64,000 bases of DNA from Geminocystis sp. NIES-3708 (lineage in GTDB: Bacteria; Cyanobacteriota; Cyanobacteriia; Cyanobacteriales; Cyanobacteriaceae), in NCBI RefSeq assembly GCF_001548095.1, contig NZ_AP014815.1, forward strand, positions 1,425,656 to 1,489,655. Reading direction: 5' to 3'. Position numbers and translations under genes: made by a program. The notes under the pieces were generated by a model. It made no database searches and was not told the origin of the DNA. It was given only the letters and a program-made list of their open reading frames with translations. Positions 1 through 9,917 of this stretch are shown piece after piece; position 1 is the first letter of the stretch; each line of letters opens with the position of its first letter.

Positions 1-30
1 ATCATCTGTGACGAGGATTTGCAGAGGCAT
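1..30 (-). CDS. Start of a gene cut by the window edge, possibly a response regulator
   Basis: An ATG on the minus strand at position 30 opens a frame that reads MPLQILVTDD up to the window edge. The short hydrophobic strand followed by two Asp residues is how a receiver (REC) domain usually begins, so a response regulator is a reasonable guess, but only ten codons are visible. It would be divergent from the pentapeptide gene, with about 220 bp of AT-rich DNA between them in which I see no clear signal. Confidence 0.35.
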   Translation of the reverse strand, partial: MPLQILVTDD

Positions 31-252
31 AATGTCAACTTAACAACAAATTATATGGTCATGCTAATCTTATTTTAGCTTAAATTTTGCTTGTATTCAA
101 ACATTAATTAATTTTAATAATTATCAATTTTTTATATAATTTTAATAATTAAAATTAACATAACTAGATTAAATTTAATAAATCCATTATAAAATAAAAA
201 AAAATTTTGTACAATAGATCAAATTAATTTGACATTTTACTGAAAAATCTTT

Positions 253-1032
253 ATGACTAAACTGAGTATTATATTTTCAACTTTCTTCACAGCTATTCTT
301 TTTCCCTTTTCCGTGAGTGCCGAAAATGTCACTCATTTAACTCAATTATTAAACACTAAACAGTGTGAAAATTGTGATTTAACCCAAGTAGGTTTAGTCA
401 TGACTAATTTAACAGGGGCAAACTTAAGAGGTGCAAACCTGATGGGGGCAAATTTAAGTCGTGCCAATTTGACAGGGGCAGATTTAAGTAATGCAAATTT
501 AAGTGGTGCATCTTTTCATGGGGCAAATCTTTCTGGGGCAAATCTTTCTGGGGCGGTGTTAAATAATAGTGATTTTAGAAATGCCTATGTTCAAGGTATT
601 ATTTTAAATGGCACAGATATATCAAGTGCTCACATACAAGGAGTTGTAGGGATTCCTGCTAATGCTGGTAACGCAGAGCAATTTTATTTATGGGGTGTTT
701 CGGAAGACAAAAAAGGAAATTATCCTATGGCGGTAAAATATTATTCCCAAGCCATCGAAATGAATCCAGATTTCGCTCAAGCCTATCTAGGTAGAGCAAT
801 TATTAAATCTCGTTATGGGCAAACTAACCCTGCCATCAAAGATGGAGAAAAAGCAGAAGAATTATTTAAAGCTCAAGATAACTCCGATGGTTATGTATTA
901 TCTAATCGTTTTATACAATTAGTCAAAGCCCGTACTGAATCTGAAGCCAATGATGGAAACGAAGGAAGTCCTGCATTTGTACAAATTGTCAACTCTGTCG
1001 CTCCTTTGTTGTTTAAATTATTGCTTCCTTAA
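253..1032 (+). CDS. Exported pentapeptide-repeat and TPR protein
   Basis: 259 aa. Residues 1-23 form a signal peptide (hydrophobic core, then SVSA before ENV). Residues about 50-115 are tandem pentapeptide repeats of the A(N/D)LxG type, which fold as a right-handed beta-helix. Residues about 142-205 look like tetratricopeptide helices (AEQFYLWGVSEDKKGNY, then a second helix pair ending at AYLGRAI). CEN-C spacing near residue 39 gives two close cysteines just before the repeats. The likely location is the periplasm or thylakoid lumen, where it would act as a protein-protein scaffold. No enzymatic motif is visible. Proteins combining both repeat types are common in cyanobacteria but mostly uncharacterised. 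Confidence 0.85.
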   Translation: MTKLSIIFSTFFTAILFPFSVSAENVTHLTQLLNTKQCENCDLTQVGLVMTNLTGANLRGANLMGANLSRANLTGADLSNANLSGASFHGANLSGANLSGAVLNNSDFRNAYVQGIILNGTDISSAHIQGVVGIPANAGNAEQFYLWGVSEDKKGNYPMAVKYYSQAIEMNPDFAQAYLGRAIIKSRYGQTNPAIKDGEKAEELFKAQDNSDGYVLSNRFIQLVKARTESEANDGNEGSPAFVQIVNSVAPLLFKLLLP

Positions 1033-1069
1033 ATTCAATCAATAATATTTTTCATGTTTATTATCAAAA

Positions 1070-1336
1070 ATGATTCGAGTCATGACATTACCAAATACCC
1101 TTGCACAAATAACTATTACTAATCAATGTTGGCAAAAAGGAAATATAGAAGGAAAAGTTAATGCGGGAAATTATCAATGGTTTTTTTTATGGCATTTTCG
1201 TCAGGGAAAATTATCTGTAAAACCTATTTTTGGACGTAGTTTGATTCAAGAACCCTTGTGTCGCTTTTTAGAAACACATGATTATCAATTAGAAGTAGGA
1301 GGAGATTATCAGTTTTGTTTAAGGGCAAAGCTATGA
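1070..1336 (+). CDS. Small conserved cyanobacterial protein (DUF3146-like)
   Basis: 88 aa, no signal peptide or membrane segment. Alternating hydrophobic strands with many aromatic residues (WFFLWHFRQG, DYQFCLRAKL) suggest a small beta-rich domain. Length and pattern resemble the cyanobacterial DUF3146 family, a match made from memory and not verified. A second ATG at 1082 (MTLPNT) is an equally good start. It lies 37 bp after the pentapeptide gene on the same strand and could be cotranscribed with it. Function unknown. Confidence 0.6.
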   Translation: MIRVMTLPNTLAQITITNQCWQKGNIEGKVNAGNYQWFFLWHFRQGKLSVKPIFGRSLIQEPLCRFLETHDYQLEVGGDYQFCLRAKL

Positions 1337-1424
1337 TTATTCATCATTTACACCTAATTGATAATTATTATTAGATTATTGAGATAAAATATTTGTTTAA
1401 TCATGTTATTTTACTTGGCATTCC

Positions 1425-2747
1425 ATGTTTAATCGTTTTCTCCGCTCTACTAAACGCTGGATTGGTAATAATTCTCAAAACGCTTTAGAAGAAGCATATC
1501 AAAGAGCATTAGCCATCAAGAAAATCGAATCAGAACATTTTGCCGGCCAAAAAATTGATCTCAATAATTGTAATTACGGGGATAAAGTTTTTGCTTATTT
1601 TGAAGGGGAATTACGTTCAAACTTACGCATCATTGACGTAAAAATTAATCAATTTAAAGCCAGTAAATCGGTTCATAATTTTTTTGAGAATAATCATAAA
1701 CAAGGATATGATCCCATCGATAATAGTTATACACAGGAGCTAATCTTAGAAAGATTAAATTTTATTGATCAAGTTATTAATAAATACAACAATTACAATA
1801 CATCACTCAAAACTGTAGAAATAACAAAAGAAAACATTGCTGATAATGGACAATCTTTGTCGAAGGAGAATAAATTATCGAAATCATCAATTATTAATAA
1901 TTCATCCACTAATATTCCATCTAGTAACGAGAAAATATCAGGGAAGACAAGTGTATTGCCTCGTTCTTTTTTAAGAACTTTAGATCGAATTAAACAAGAA
2001 ATTGATCCCAAAGCAGTAGAAACAGAACAAAATGTTATCAATAAATTTAGAAAATCAAGATATAAAACAGCTATCTCTGTTAAATTTTTATTATTATTAA
2101 TTATAGTACCTTTATTAGTACATAATTTAGCTAAAATTACCTTAGGAAAAGTATTTATAGATCCTTATTTTTCTCAGCATCAAGAAGTAGTATTTATTAA
2201 TCAAGATTTACAAGAAGAAGCATTAATGGAACTAAAAACCTATGAAGAAAGTCTCAATCTAAAACATATTATTGGTTTAATGCCTGATTTATCTGCCGAA
2301 GAAAAAGAAGAAAAAATTAAAGAAAAAGCTCAAGAATTAGTTCAAAATTTTCGTAATCAAAGTTCTAATGCTATTAAAAATATTTTTGCTGATATTTTCT
2401 CTTTCATCGCCTTTGGTTTAATACTTGTTTATAGTAAATCGGAATTATCTATTCTAAAATCTTTTATTGATGAAACAGTTTACGGCTTAAGTGATTCAGC
2501 AAAAGCTTTTTTAATTATTCTATTTACGGATATATTTGTGGGTTTTCACTCTCCCCATGGCTGGGAAATTATTTTAGAAAATATTGCCCGTCATTTTGGC
2601 TTACCAGAAAATCGAGATTTTAATTTTTTATTTATTGCCACTTTTCCTGTTATTTTAGATACCGTTTTAAAATATTGGATTTTCCGTTACCTTAATCGTA
2701 TTTCTCCTTCTGCGGTAGCTACTTATAAAAATATGAACGAGTCTTAA
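1425..2747 (+). CDS. pxcA: Proton extrusion protein PxcA (CemA homologue)
   Basis: 440 aa. The long charged N-terminal half (residues 1-215) is followed by a hydrophobic C-terminal half with about four membrane segments and the diagnostic HSPHGWE stretch near residue 374, ending in LNRISPSAVATYKNM. This is the PcxA/CemA family: an inner-membrane protein needed for light-induced, sodium-dependent proton release, helping pH control and inorganic carbon uptake. Plastid CemA is the homologue. Full length for cyanobacteria, monocistronic, flanked by intergenic DNA on both sides. Confidence 0.92.
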   Translation: MFNRFLRSTKRWIGNNSQNALEEAYQRALAIKKIESEHFAGQKIDLNNCNYGDKVFAYFEGELRSNLRIIDVKINQFKASKSVHNFFENNHKQGYDPIDNSYTQELILERLNFIDQVINKYNNYNTSLKTVEITKENIADNGQSLSKENKLSKSSIINNSSTNIPSSNEKISGKTSVLPRSFLRTLDRIKQEIDPKAVETEQNVINKFRKSRYKTAISVKFLLLLIIVPLLVHNLAKITLGKVFIDPYFSQHQEVVFINQDLQEEALMELKTYEESLNLKHIIGLMPDLSAEEKEEKIKEKAQELVQNFRNQSSNAIKNIFADIFSFIAFGLILVYSKSELSILKSFIDETVYGLSDSAKAFLIILFTDIFVGFHSPHGWEIILENIARHFGLPENRDFNFLFIATFPVILDTVLKYWIFRYLNRISPSAVATYKNMNES

Positions 2748-2969
2748 TGAATAATCATCCCCGCTACCTGAAGTTCGACAGAAGAAAACTGATGGAGGGA
2801 AGACAGGGAGGAGGGGGATGACTTGGAGATAGAGCAGATTGTTTTCAAAATAAGTCAACATCTGAATTAAATGTGATAAATAATTATCAAAAATCAATTT
2901 TAATAATGTTTAAGTCTATCCTCTTCTAGTTTTACTTTTACCGACAATTTTATATCTAACTCAGGTTAA

Positions 2970-4508
2970 TTATTTATAGCTTTGGGCTAATTTTTGTAAA
3001 ATACGAGGTTTTAAACGTTCAAATTCATCCCTTAAGCGTTTACGACTGATTTGAGCTTCTCCTTTATCGGTAAAAGAAGTACTATTTTTAATCCATTCTT
3101 GCATAATGGCACATTGATTAGATGCAATAGTAGAAATCATACTATGTTGACATTTTTCGGGTTCTTCTAACGCAAAAAATAAAATTTTATAACTACCTAA
3201 TTCCGAAAGAGAAACAACCACTTGTCTCGCACTTTCAGTTTTTAAGTCTAAATAACAAGGTAGCCATCTTGGACCATGAGTAGGATTATAAATTACTGTA
3301 ATCCATAAAATCATTGGATGAGGCGAATTAAGAAAAAGAAATTGATTGTAACGAATACTAACTATACGATTTAAAATATCTTGTTTATCTAACATTACCC
3401 ACAAACTAGGATAAGTTTCATTTTGGGTATTGACAATACGAGGGAAAACAATTTTTTGTAAAGGTTTATTTTTGGGCCAAGTTAATTGAGTATCTTTTGT
3501 AATATTTATTTTCGGTTTGGAAGTTTTTACCACACCATCAGAAATTTCTGTTCGATCATTATCCATAGTACTACTTGCCACTACAGTTTCTTGACCAGAA
3601 TAGCTTGTTTTATTACTAGAATTGCCACGGCTATTCTTTTTTTCTAATCCTTCAATCACTTTTAAGATTTCAGCAACAGTTTGAGGACGATTTTCACGGG
3701 ATTTCGCCATACACTTAAGAATAATATTTTTTAATTCTGAAGGTATTTGTAAATGAGATTCAAAGGGGCGTGGTTCAAAATCATGATGGGCTTTATACCA
3801 TGCACCAAAGGAAGATGTTTCAGGTAAAATCGGCATTTCCAGAGTCAACATTTCATACATCATCACCCCTAAACTATAAATATCCGAACGATTATCTAAC
3901 TCTTTACCCTCCATTTGTTCAGGGGAGCAATAAGCCAAAGTTCCCATAAATGAATGAGTTTGGGTTGCATTTGCTTGTACTAATTTAGCGATTCCAAAAT
4001 CTAATATTTTTACTAATTCTCCCAATGTTGGATCTTGCATTACAGATACATTGCTAGGTTTAATATCTCTATGTACTACTTGACAAAGCTCTCCATGCAA
4101 CATTATGCCACTATGGGCGGCATCCATTCCTACACAAATTTGACGGGTAATGTAGAGAAATCTTTTTAATGCCATCGGTTGAAATTTAATAATATCGCTT
4201 AAACTCTGCCCCTCCAAAAATTCCATTACATAGTAGGGCACTTCATTTTCATCAATACCATAATCTCTTACACGAATAATATGAATGCTTTTTTCCCCTA
4301 ATAAAGCACTAATAGTCGCTTCTCTTTCAAAACGATGACGCATTTTTTCATTTAGCAGAGTTTGGGAGAGGAATTTGACGGCTACCGTTACTCCACCTAA
4401 CACCTGATCTTCAGCTCGATACACTTGTCCCATCGCCCCTGAGCCGATTAATTCTACCAGTTGATAACGATCACCTAATATACGATTGTCTTTTTTCCCT
4501 AAACTCAT
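2970..4508 (-). CDS. Serine/threonine protein kinase (Pkn2/Hanks type)
   Basis: 512 aa. The N-terminal 280 residues are a complete Hanks-type kinase domain: glycine loop GSGAMG at 22-27, ATP-binding Lys45, catalytic HRDIKPSN at 146-153, DFG at 170-172 and the SPEQ activation-segment end. A low-complexity Ser/Thr-rich linker (about 295-345) leads to a C-terminal region of about 160 residues that is not a PASTA, TPR, WD40 or pentapeptide domain and has no membrane segment, so this is probably a soluble kinase. The C-terminal region resembles an uncharacterised cyanobacterial sensor or substrate domain. The gene 57 bp upstream on the same strand (4566-5009) may be cotranscribed with it. Confidence 0.9.
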   Translation of the reverse strand: MSLGKKDNRILGDRYQLVELIGSGAMGQVYRAEDQVLGGVTVAVKFLSQTLLNEKMRHRFEREATISALLGEKSIHIIRVRDYGIDENEVPYYVMEFLEGQSLSDIIKFQPMALKRFLYITRQICVGMDAAHSGIMLHGELCQVVHRDIKPSNVSVMQDPTLGELVKILDFGIAKLVQANATQTHSFMGTLAYCSPEQMEGKELDNRSDIYSLGVMMYEMLTLEMPILPETSSFGAWYKAHHDFEPRPFESHLQIPSELKNIILKCMAKSRENRPQTVAEILKVIEGLEKKNSRGNSSNKTSYSGQETVVASSTMDNDRTEISDGVVKTSKPKINITKDTQLTWPKNKPLQKIVFPRIVNTQNETYPSLWVMLDKQDILNRIVSIRYNQFLFLNSPHPMILWITVIYNPTHGPRWLPCYLDLKTESARQVVVSLSELGSYKILFFALEEPEKCQHSMISTIASNQCAIMQEWIKNSTSFTDKGEAQISRKRLRDEFERLKPRILQKLAQSYK

Positions 4509-4565
4509 GATTTAACTTCAATATCAAATCTTATCTATTCCTATTTTGACTCATGTTCTGACATT

Positions 4566-5009
4566 TTACCCGTGACGTTCTAAAATTCCCTCCCAAGTAT
4601 TAAGAATATTATTGCCTGTCATCATACCACTGGTGAGGTGATAAGTATTTTCATCAAGACAAAAGTAGGTTTCAAAACCATTAAGACGACGATTATCTCC
4701 TAATACCCAATATCTTTGAATAATGGAATCATTACTTAACCAGCCTTCTCCTTCTACTTTTTCAAAGTCATTCCTTTTCAATACATAAGCATATTGAGTT
4801 TTCCCATTAGGTAAAAATCCCTTATATTCAAATGTTATATCTGGGCGATCGCCACTAGGAAAAACAATTTTAGTTTTCATCAAAAACCAGTTAGTTTGAT
4901 CCCATGTGATAATAGTAGCTCCCTTAAAAGAAGAAGATTTTTGGTTTTTATCTAACCATGTACCTTTAATAATCCAACTACTAGGTTCTAAGAGAAAGCT
5001 ATGTGTCAT
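4566..5009 (-). CDS. Conserved protein of unknown function, beta-rich
   Basis: 147 aa, with no signal peptide, membrane segment or cysteine cluster. Many short aromatic strands separated by turns (SWIIKGTWLD, NWFLMKTKIVF, ITFEYKGFL) suggest a lipocalin-like or similar beta-barrel fold. I do not recognise the family. It sits directly upstream of the Ser/Thr kinase on the same strand, so a shared transcript is possible, but nothing in the sequence ties it functionally to the kinase. Confidence 0.65.
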   Translation of the reverse strand: MTHSFLLEPSSWIIKGTWLDKNQKSSSFKGATIITWDQTNWFLMKTKIVFPSGDRPDITFEYKGFLPNGKTQYAYVLKRNDFEKVEGEGWLSNDSIIQRYWVLGDNRRLNGFETYFCLDENTYHLTSGMMTGNNILNTWEGILERHG

Positions 5010-5206
5010 GGCAACTACGGGTAAAAATTAAAGTTAAAATTATGTTTCAGACTTTAACCTATCACAGATAATATACAGAAAAACTGTCATGGAGATAAAT
5101 AAAGTTAACGAAAAGATACTTAAAAATTCATAATAATTTTTCTTGAACTTGTTGATTTAGGTCAAAATTAACTATTAACTGTTCATTTTAAAATAAGAAG
5201 TCTTGT

Positions 5207-5677
5207 ATGTTTGTTCGTTCTACTTTTTTGACTACTTTAGCTTTAATAATCACTGTAAATTTACCAGCTCAAGCTGAAACTTGTATTCCTCTTTCATTAG
5301 TGGGTGGTGAAGGCAGTAAAGTCAGTAAAACTGTGTCACAACCAACTATTCCTGGTCCTTTTGGTATTACAATCACTCGCAATAATTGGAATACTGATTG
5401 GGCTGTGCCGGGAGGAATAAATTTTCATCGTTTTGTAACTACAATTACCGCACCTAATGGCGGTTCATTTAATCTTAGTATGTTTCTTAAATACAGTGAT
5501 CAAACTTCAGAAGAAATTTTTAATCAACAGAATGTGACAATTGATCCTCAAAAGCCTCTAATTATCGAGAAAAAATCATCCCCTAATGACTTTCCTTTTC
5601 AAGTTAATCTTTTTCTTGGCGGTTTAGAGCAAATCGGAAGAACTTACACCGCTTCAGTTATGGGTTGTCACCAATAA
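5207..5677 (+). CDS. Exported protein of unknown function
   Basis: 156 aa. A clear signal peptide occupies residues 1-23 (hydrophobic core, cleavage expected after AQA). The mature protein has only two cysteines, at 26 and 154, one near each end, which could form a closing disulfide in the periplasm. The rest is predicted beta-strand with many Asn, Thr and Gly residues. I do not recognise a family. It is monocistronic, with sufR downstream behind a weak hairpin and a 156-bp gap. Confidence 0.7.
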   Translation: MFVRSTFLTTLALIITVNLPAQAETCIPLSLVGGEGSKVSKTVSQPTIPGPFGITITRNNWNTDWAVPGGINFHRFVTTITAPNGGSFNLSMFLKYSDQTSEEIFNQQNVTIDPQKPLIIEKKSSPNDFPFQVNLFLGGLEQIGRTYTASVMGCHQ

Positions 5678-5766
5678 AATTAGACTATGACAATTAATAA
5701 TTAACCATGAGAAACCTTTGATGTTGAATATTTTTGAGAAAATAAACTGCTATACTGAAAACTTAA

Positions 5767-5785
5767 GCAACTAAAAAGTTGTTTT
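5767..5785 (+). terminator. Weak hairpin with a short T tract
   Basis: A six-pair stem (GCAACT / AGTTGT, one G-T pair) with an AAAA loop is followed by TTT. It lies between the exported-protein gene and sufR on the same strand and could separate them transcriptionally. The stem is short, so this is tentative. Confidence 0.3.
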
Positions 5786-5833
5786 ATTCTCGGATTTTGA
5801 TAATTATTAGTTTTATTGATACTTTAAAGGGAG

Positions 5834-6496
5834 ATGATGACGACTTCCCTACAACAATCTAGTAAAGATTCTATTTTGCAATATCTGCTTAAAGAAAATA
5901 AGGCTTCGGCTCAAACTATAGCTGAAGTTATGGATATTAGTGCTCAAGCAACTCGCCGACATTTAAAAGAGTTGGAAGATCAAGGATTAATAATAAAAGA
6001 TATTACCCAAATAAAGACAGGCAGACCACAACATCTTTATTCTCTTTCTCGGAAAGGACGTAATCGTTTTCCCCAAAATTACGGTGAGTTTGCAGTGTCG
6101 TTTTTAGATACCCTTACCGAAACGGTAGGTGAAAATCAGGTTAGTAAAGTATTAGAAAAGCAGTGGCAAAGAAAAGCGGAAAATTATAGACAATATATTA
6201 CTGGTAAAACTTTAAAACAAAGAGTTAGTCAGCTAGTAGAAATTAGAAAAGAAGAAGGTTATATGGCAGAGTTGTTTTGTGTCGAAGAATCTACAGATTT
6301 AGATCATCAACAACAATTTTTTTTAAGTGAACATAATTGTGCTATTTCTGACGTAGCTGAATCTTATCCTCAAGTTTGTGGTCATGAATTAGAAATGTTT
6401 GCTTCTTTATTTCCTGATTGTAAAGTAGAAAGAACTAATTGGATTAATGATGGTGAACATCGTTGCGGTTATTTGATTAAAAAAATTTTAAATTAA
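5834..6496 (+). CDS. sufR: SufR, iron-sulfur cluster sensing repressor
   Basis: 220 aa. An N-terminal DeoR/ArsR-like winged helix-turn-helix spans about residues 14-70 (AQTIAEVMDISAQATRRHL). The C-terminal half carries Cys169, Cys182, Cys196 and Cys211 with spacing C-X12-C-X13-C-X14-C, the cluster-ligand signature of cyanobacterial SufR. SufR binds a [4Fe-4S] cluster and represses the sufBCDS operon when clusters are plentiful. sufR is commonly divergent from sufBCDS; here no suf gene is adjacent, so it would have to act at a distance. Start ATGATG follows a good GGGAG ribosome site. Confidence 0.93.
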   Translation: MMTTSLQQSSKDSILQYLLKENKASAQTIAEVMDISAQATRRHLKELEDQGLIIKDITQIKTGRPQHLYSLSRKGRNRFPQNYGEFAVSFLDTLTETVGENQVSKVLEKQWQRKAENYRQYITGKTLKQRVSQLVEIRKEEGYMAELFCVEESTDLDHQQQFFLSEHNCAISDVAESYPQVCGHELEMFASLFPDCKVERTNWINDGEHRCGYLIKKILN

Positions 6497-6667
6497 GAAA
6501 ATAACTATTTTCAAAAGTTAACAAAAGATTGAAATTGATCAATATTCAAAATAAAAGATAATTCAATCTATATCTGCGTATTTTTATCTTGAACTCAGAT
6601 GATTTAGGATTGTTATAGTTATAGAATGCAGAATTTATCATGAACAACACTTAATCTTTATATAACC

Positions 6668-8338
6668 ATGAAAATAGCCATCGCTCAAATCAATCCAACC
6701 ATAGGAGATATAAAAAATAATGCAAAAAAAATTAAACAAAAAGCGGAATTAGCTGCTAAAGAAAAAGCAAAATTATTATTAACCCCTGAATTATCTCTGT
6801 GCGGTTATCCTCCTAAAGATTTACTATTAAATCAAGATTTTATTAGTGCTATGGCTGAAGAATTATCAGAATTAGCACGTAAGATTCCTTCGGAAATTTA
6901 TGTCTTGGTTGGCACAGTAACATTTAATCTTTTTGCCAATAAAGAAGGTAAAAAGCCCCTTTATAATAGTGTTGCCTTAATTAATAATGGTAAAATTCAT
7001 CAAATATTCCATAAAAGATTATTACCAACCTATGACGTATTTGAAGAAGATCGTTATTTTAGTGCTGGAAATGAAGTCAATTACTTTAATTTAGATAACG
7101 TCAAAATTGGTGTAACAATTTGTGAAGATTTATGGAATGATGAACAATTTTGGGGCAAAAAAACTTATGAAATAAATCCTCTTCAAGACTTAGTAAATTT
7201 AGATGTAGATTTAATTATTAATTTATCAGCTTCACCTTATATTGTGGGAAAACAAAAGGTAAGAGAAGCAATGTTAAATCATATTGTTAATAAATATAAA
7301 AAACCGATTATTTATGTTAATCAGGTAGGTGGAAATGATGATTTAATTTTTGATGGTTATAGTTGTGCATTGAATCAAGCAGGAGATATTGTAAATAGAT
7401 GTAATCCTTATCAAGAAGATTTAACTTATGTCGAATATCAAGAAAAAAATAATGATTTATTACCTAGTTTAATTAATAATTTAATTACCACAGAAGAAAA
7501 AGAAATTTATCAAGCTTTAGTCTTAGGAATAAGAGATTATGCTAAAAAGTGTGGTTTTACTAAAGTTATTTTGGGCTTAAGTGGAGGCATTGATTCAGCT
7601 TTAGTTGCTACTCTTGCTGTTGATGCCTTAGGAAAAGATAATGTTTTTGCAGTGTTAATGCCTTCTCCTTATAGTTCAAAACATTCTATTATTGATGCAG
7701 AAAAATTAATTAAAAATTTAGGAATTAAAAGTGAAATCTTGCCGATAAAAGAAGTCATGAAAAGTTATGATTTTTTATTAAATCCTTTATTTAAAAATAC
7801 AGAATTTGGAATAGCTGAAGAAAATTTGCAATCACGAATTAGAGGAACTTTATTAATGGCGATCGCAAATAAGTTTGGTTATTTATTATTATCAACAGGG
7901 AATAAATCAGAAATGGCAGTGGGATATTGTACTCTTTATGGTGATATGAATGGAGGTTTAGCCGTAATTGCTGATGTACCAAAAACAAAAGTGTTTCGTA
8001 TTTGTAAATGGATTAATAGAAATAAAGAAATAATTCCCAATAATATTTTAATAAAGCCTCCTAGTGCAGAGTTAAAACCTGATCAAAAAGACGAAGATTC
8101 TTTGCCACCTTACGAAATTTTAGATGATATTTTAGAACGTTATATTAATAAACATCAATCCATAGAAGAAATTAACCAAAGTGGTCATAATTTAGACATT
8201 ATTAAGAAAGTAATAAAATTAGTTATTCGTGCTGAATTTAAACGAAAACAAGCTCCTCCCGGATTAAAAATTACTGACCGCGCATTTGGAACAGGCTGGA
8301 AAATGCCTATTGCTAGTAAATTAACAGTGAATAATTAA
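6668..8338 (+). CDS. nadE: Glutamine-dependent NAD+ synthetase
   Basis: 556 aa two-domain enzyme. The N-terminal nitrilase-type glutaminase (1-260) shows the catalytic Glu41 (TPELSLCGY), Lys116 (FHKRLLP) and Cys152 (TICEDLW). The C-terminal ATP-pyrophosphatase synthetase (about 280-550) shows SGGIDS at 305-310. It converts nicotinic acid adenine dinucleotide to NAD+ using ATP, with ammonia channelled from glutamine, the last step of NAD synthesis in the cytoplasm. Length is normal for the bacterial two-domain form. Monocistronic. Confidence 0.95.
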   Translation: MKIAIAQINPTIGDIKNNAKKIKQKAELAAKEKAKLLLTPELSLCGYPPKDLLLNQDFISAMAEELSELARKIPSEIYVLVGTVTFNLFANKEGKKPLYNSVALINNGKIHQIFHKRLLPTYDVFEEDRYFSAGNEVNYFNLDNVKIGVTICEDLWNDEQFWGKKTYEINPLQDLVNLDVDLIINLSASPYIVGKQKVREAMLNHIVNKYKKPIIYVNQVGGNDDLIFDGYSCALNQAGDIVNRCNPYQEDLTYVEYQEKNNDLLPSLINNLITTEEKEIYQALVLGIRDYAKKCGFTKVILGLSGGIDSALVATLAVDALGKDNVFAVLMPSPYSSKHSIIDAEKLIKNLGIKSEILPIKEVMKSYDFLLNPLFKNTEFGIAEENLQSRIRGTLLMAIANKFGYLLLSTGNKSEMAVGYCTLYGDMNGGLAVIADVPKTKVFRICKWINRNKEIIPNNILIKPPSAELKPDQKDEDSLPPYEILDDILERYINKHQSIEEINQSGHNLDIIKKVIKLVIRAEFKRKQAPPGLKITDRAFGTGWKMPIASKLTVNN

Positions 8339-8482
8339 ATGTTTAGAAACAATCTTTTTTTGTATCCTTAGTCAAAATTGATAATCACTTTGAAGAGCTT
8401 TTAAGAAAGTATATTTGATGATCGAGTATGATAAAAATATTTAAAATAACAATATTAAATTGAACTATAAAATCTTTTATCT

Positions 8483-9901
8483 ATGATATCTAAATTTACT
8501 CATCAGATCCTAGGAATAGGGATTAATATTCCTATATTATTAATCTCTTCCGCTATTCATGCTCAATCTCCTACAGTTATAGAAAATCAAGGTTTATTAC
8601 CTTCTATACAATCTACTAATCGTCAGAATATTTTACCCGAAATAAAGCCTTATAGCCTAGGTCCTGGAGATATTATCCGAGTTAGTGTATATGATCTCCC
8701 TGATCAAGGTGGGGATTTTCAAATATTTACAGATGGCACAGTGTCAATTCCTCTTATTGGTACTTTTAATATTGCAGGAAAAACAGTTCAAGAAGTTTAT
8801 CAACTTTTTACAAAGGAATATGCAAGATTTCTTAAACGTCCTGCTATAACCGTTACACTTATGGCACAACGCCCTCTCAAATTGGCGATCGCAGGAGAAG
8901 TAAATATACCCGGTAAATATACCCTCAATCCAGACTTAGGAGATAGAAAACGACCAAAAGTAACAGATTTACTGGAAAAAGCAGGGGGTTTAACTATCTC
9001 AGCCAATGTGAGAGAAATTTTGTTAAAAAGACAAGAGGAGAAAGGGGAAAGAATATACACCATCGATTTTTGGCAACTATTACAACAAGGAGACTTAAAA
9101 CAAGACGTTGACTTACAAGACGGAGACGTGATTATCATACCCAAACAAGAAACCATTAATGTCAAAGAATACCGTCAATTAGTCGATGCCAATTTTGGCA
9201 TTAAATTTGCTCAACCGCCTAATATTACCATTGTTGGAGAAGTTAATCGCCCAGGTGCTTATACTGTACCTATTGAGACAGGACCACCTAGACTTACGAT
9301 CGCCTTACAACAAAGTGGAGGTATTCGAGAAATGGCAAATATTCGTCAAATTACGGTGAATAGAACAACAAGAGATGGACAAGAGCAAAACATTGAGATT
9401 AATCTATGGGAAATGTTAGAAACAGGAGATGTAAATAAAGATATTGTTTTACAAAATGGGGATACAATTATTGTACCCAGAGCGGAAGAACTTGATCCCA
9501 CTGAAGCTCAAACCATAGCATCAGCAAACTTTTCTCCTGCCGAAATTACCGTTAATGTAGTAGGATCAGTGAGGAAACCCGGAGCATTAAAAATAACCCC
9601 AAATAGTTCTTTGAATGCCGCAATATTAGCTTCTGGTGGTTTTGATGAACGTCGAGCAAATAATAGTGTAGTTCAACTGGTAAGAGTAAATCCCAATGGC
9701 ACAGTCACAAAAAGAGATGTTAACGTGAATTTATCAGCGGGAGTCAATGAACAAACAAATCCTATTCTTAAAAATAATGATGTCATTATCGTTAACAGAA
9801 ATGGTATAACCGCTTTTTCCGATAGTTTTGAGACGATTTTAGGACCTATTGGTAGAACTTTTTCTGTGTTAAATTTGTTTAATGTTTTTAGTAATAATTA
9901 G
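8483..9901 (+). CDS. Polysaccharide export outer-membrane protein (Wza type)
   Basis: 472 aa. A signal peptide lies at 1-28, then a Poly_export domain (YSLGPGDIIRVSVYD, about 57-130) and several SLBB beta-grasp repeats (AGEVNIPGKYTL, VGEVNRPGAYTV, VGSVRKPGALKI). This matches cyanobacterial Wza/KpsD-like export channels for exopolysaccharide, S-layer glycan or O-antigen. There is no lipobox cysteine at the cleavage site, so it is probably not a lipoprotein, unlike E. coli Wza. The tyrosine-kinase/copolymerase gene follows after 16 bp, clearly one operon. No glycosyltransferase gene is nearby. Confidence 0.9.
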   Translation: MISKFTHQILGIGINIPILLISSAIHAQSPTVIENQGLLPSIQSTNRQNILPEIKPYSLGPGDIIRVSVYDLPDQGGDFQIFTDGTVSIPLIGTFNIAGKTVQEVYQLFTKEYARFLKRPAITVTLMAQRPLKLAIAGEVNIPGKYTLNPDLGDRKRPKVTDLLEKAGGLTISANVREILLKRQEEKGERIYTIDFWQLLQQGDLKQDVDLQDGDVIIIPKQETINVKEYRQLVDANFGIKFAQPPNITIVGEVNRPGAYTVPIETGPPRLTIALQQSGGIREMANIRQITVNRTTRDGQEQNIEINLWEMLETGDVNKDIVLQNGDTIIVPRAEELDPTEAQTIASANFSPAEITVNVVGSVRKPGALKITPNSSLNAAILASGGFDERRANNSVVQLVRVNPNGTVTKRDVNVNLSAGVNEQTNPILKNNDVIIVNRNGITAFSDSFETILGPIGRTFSVLNLFNVFSNN

Positions 9902-9917
9902 TTATTAATTATAAAAA

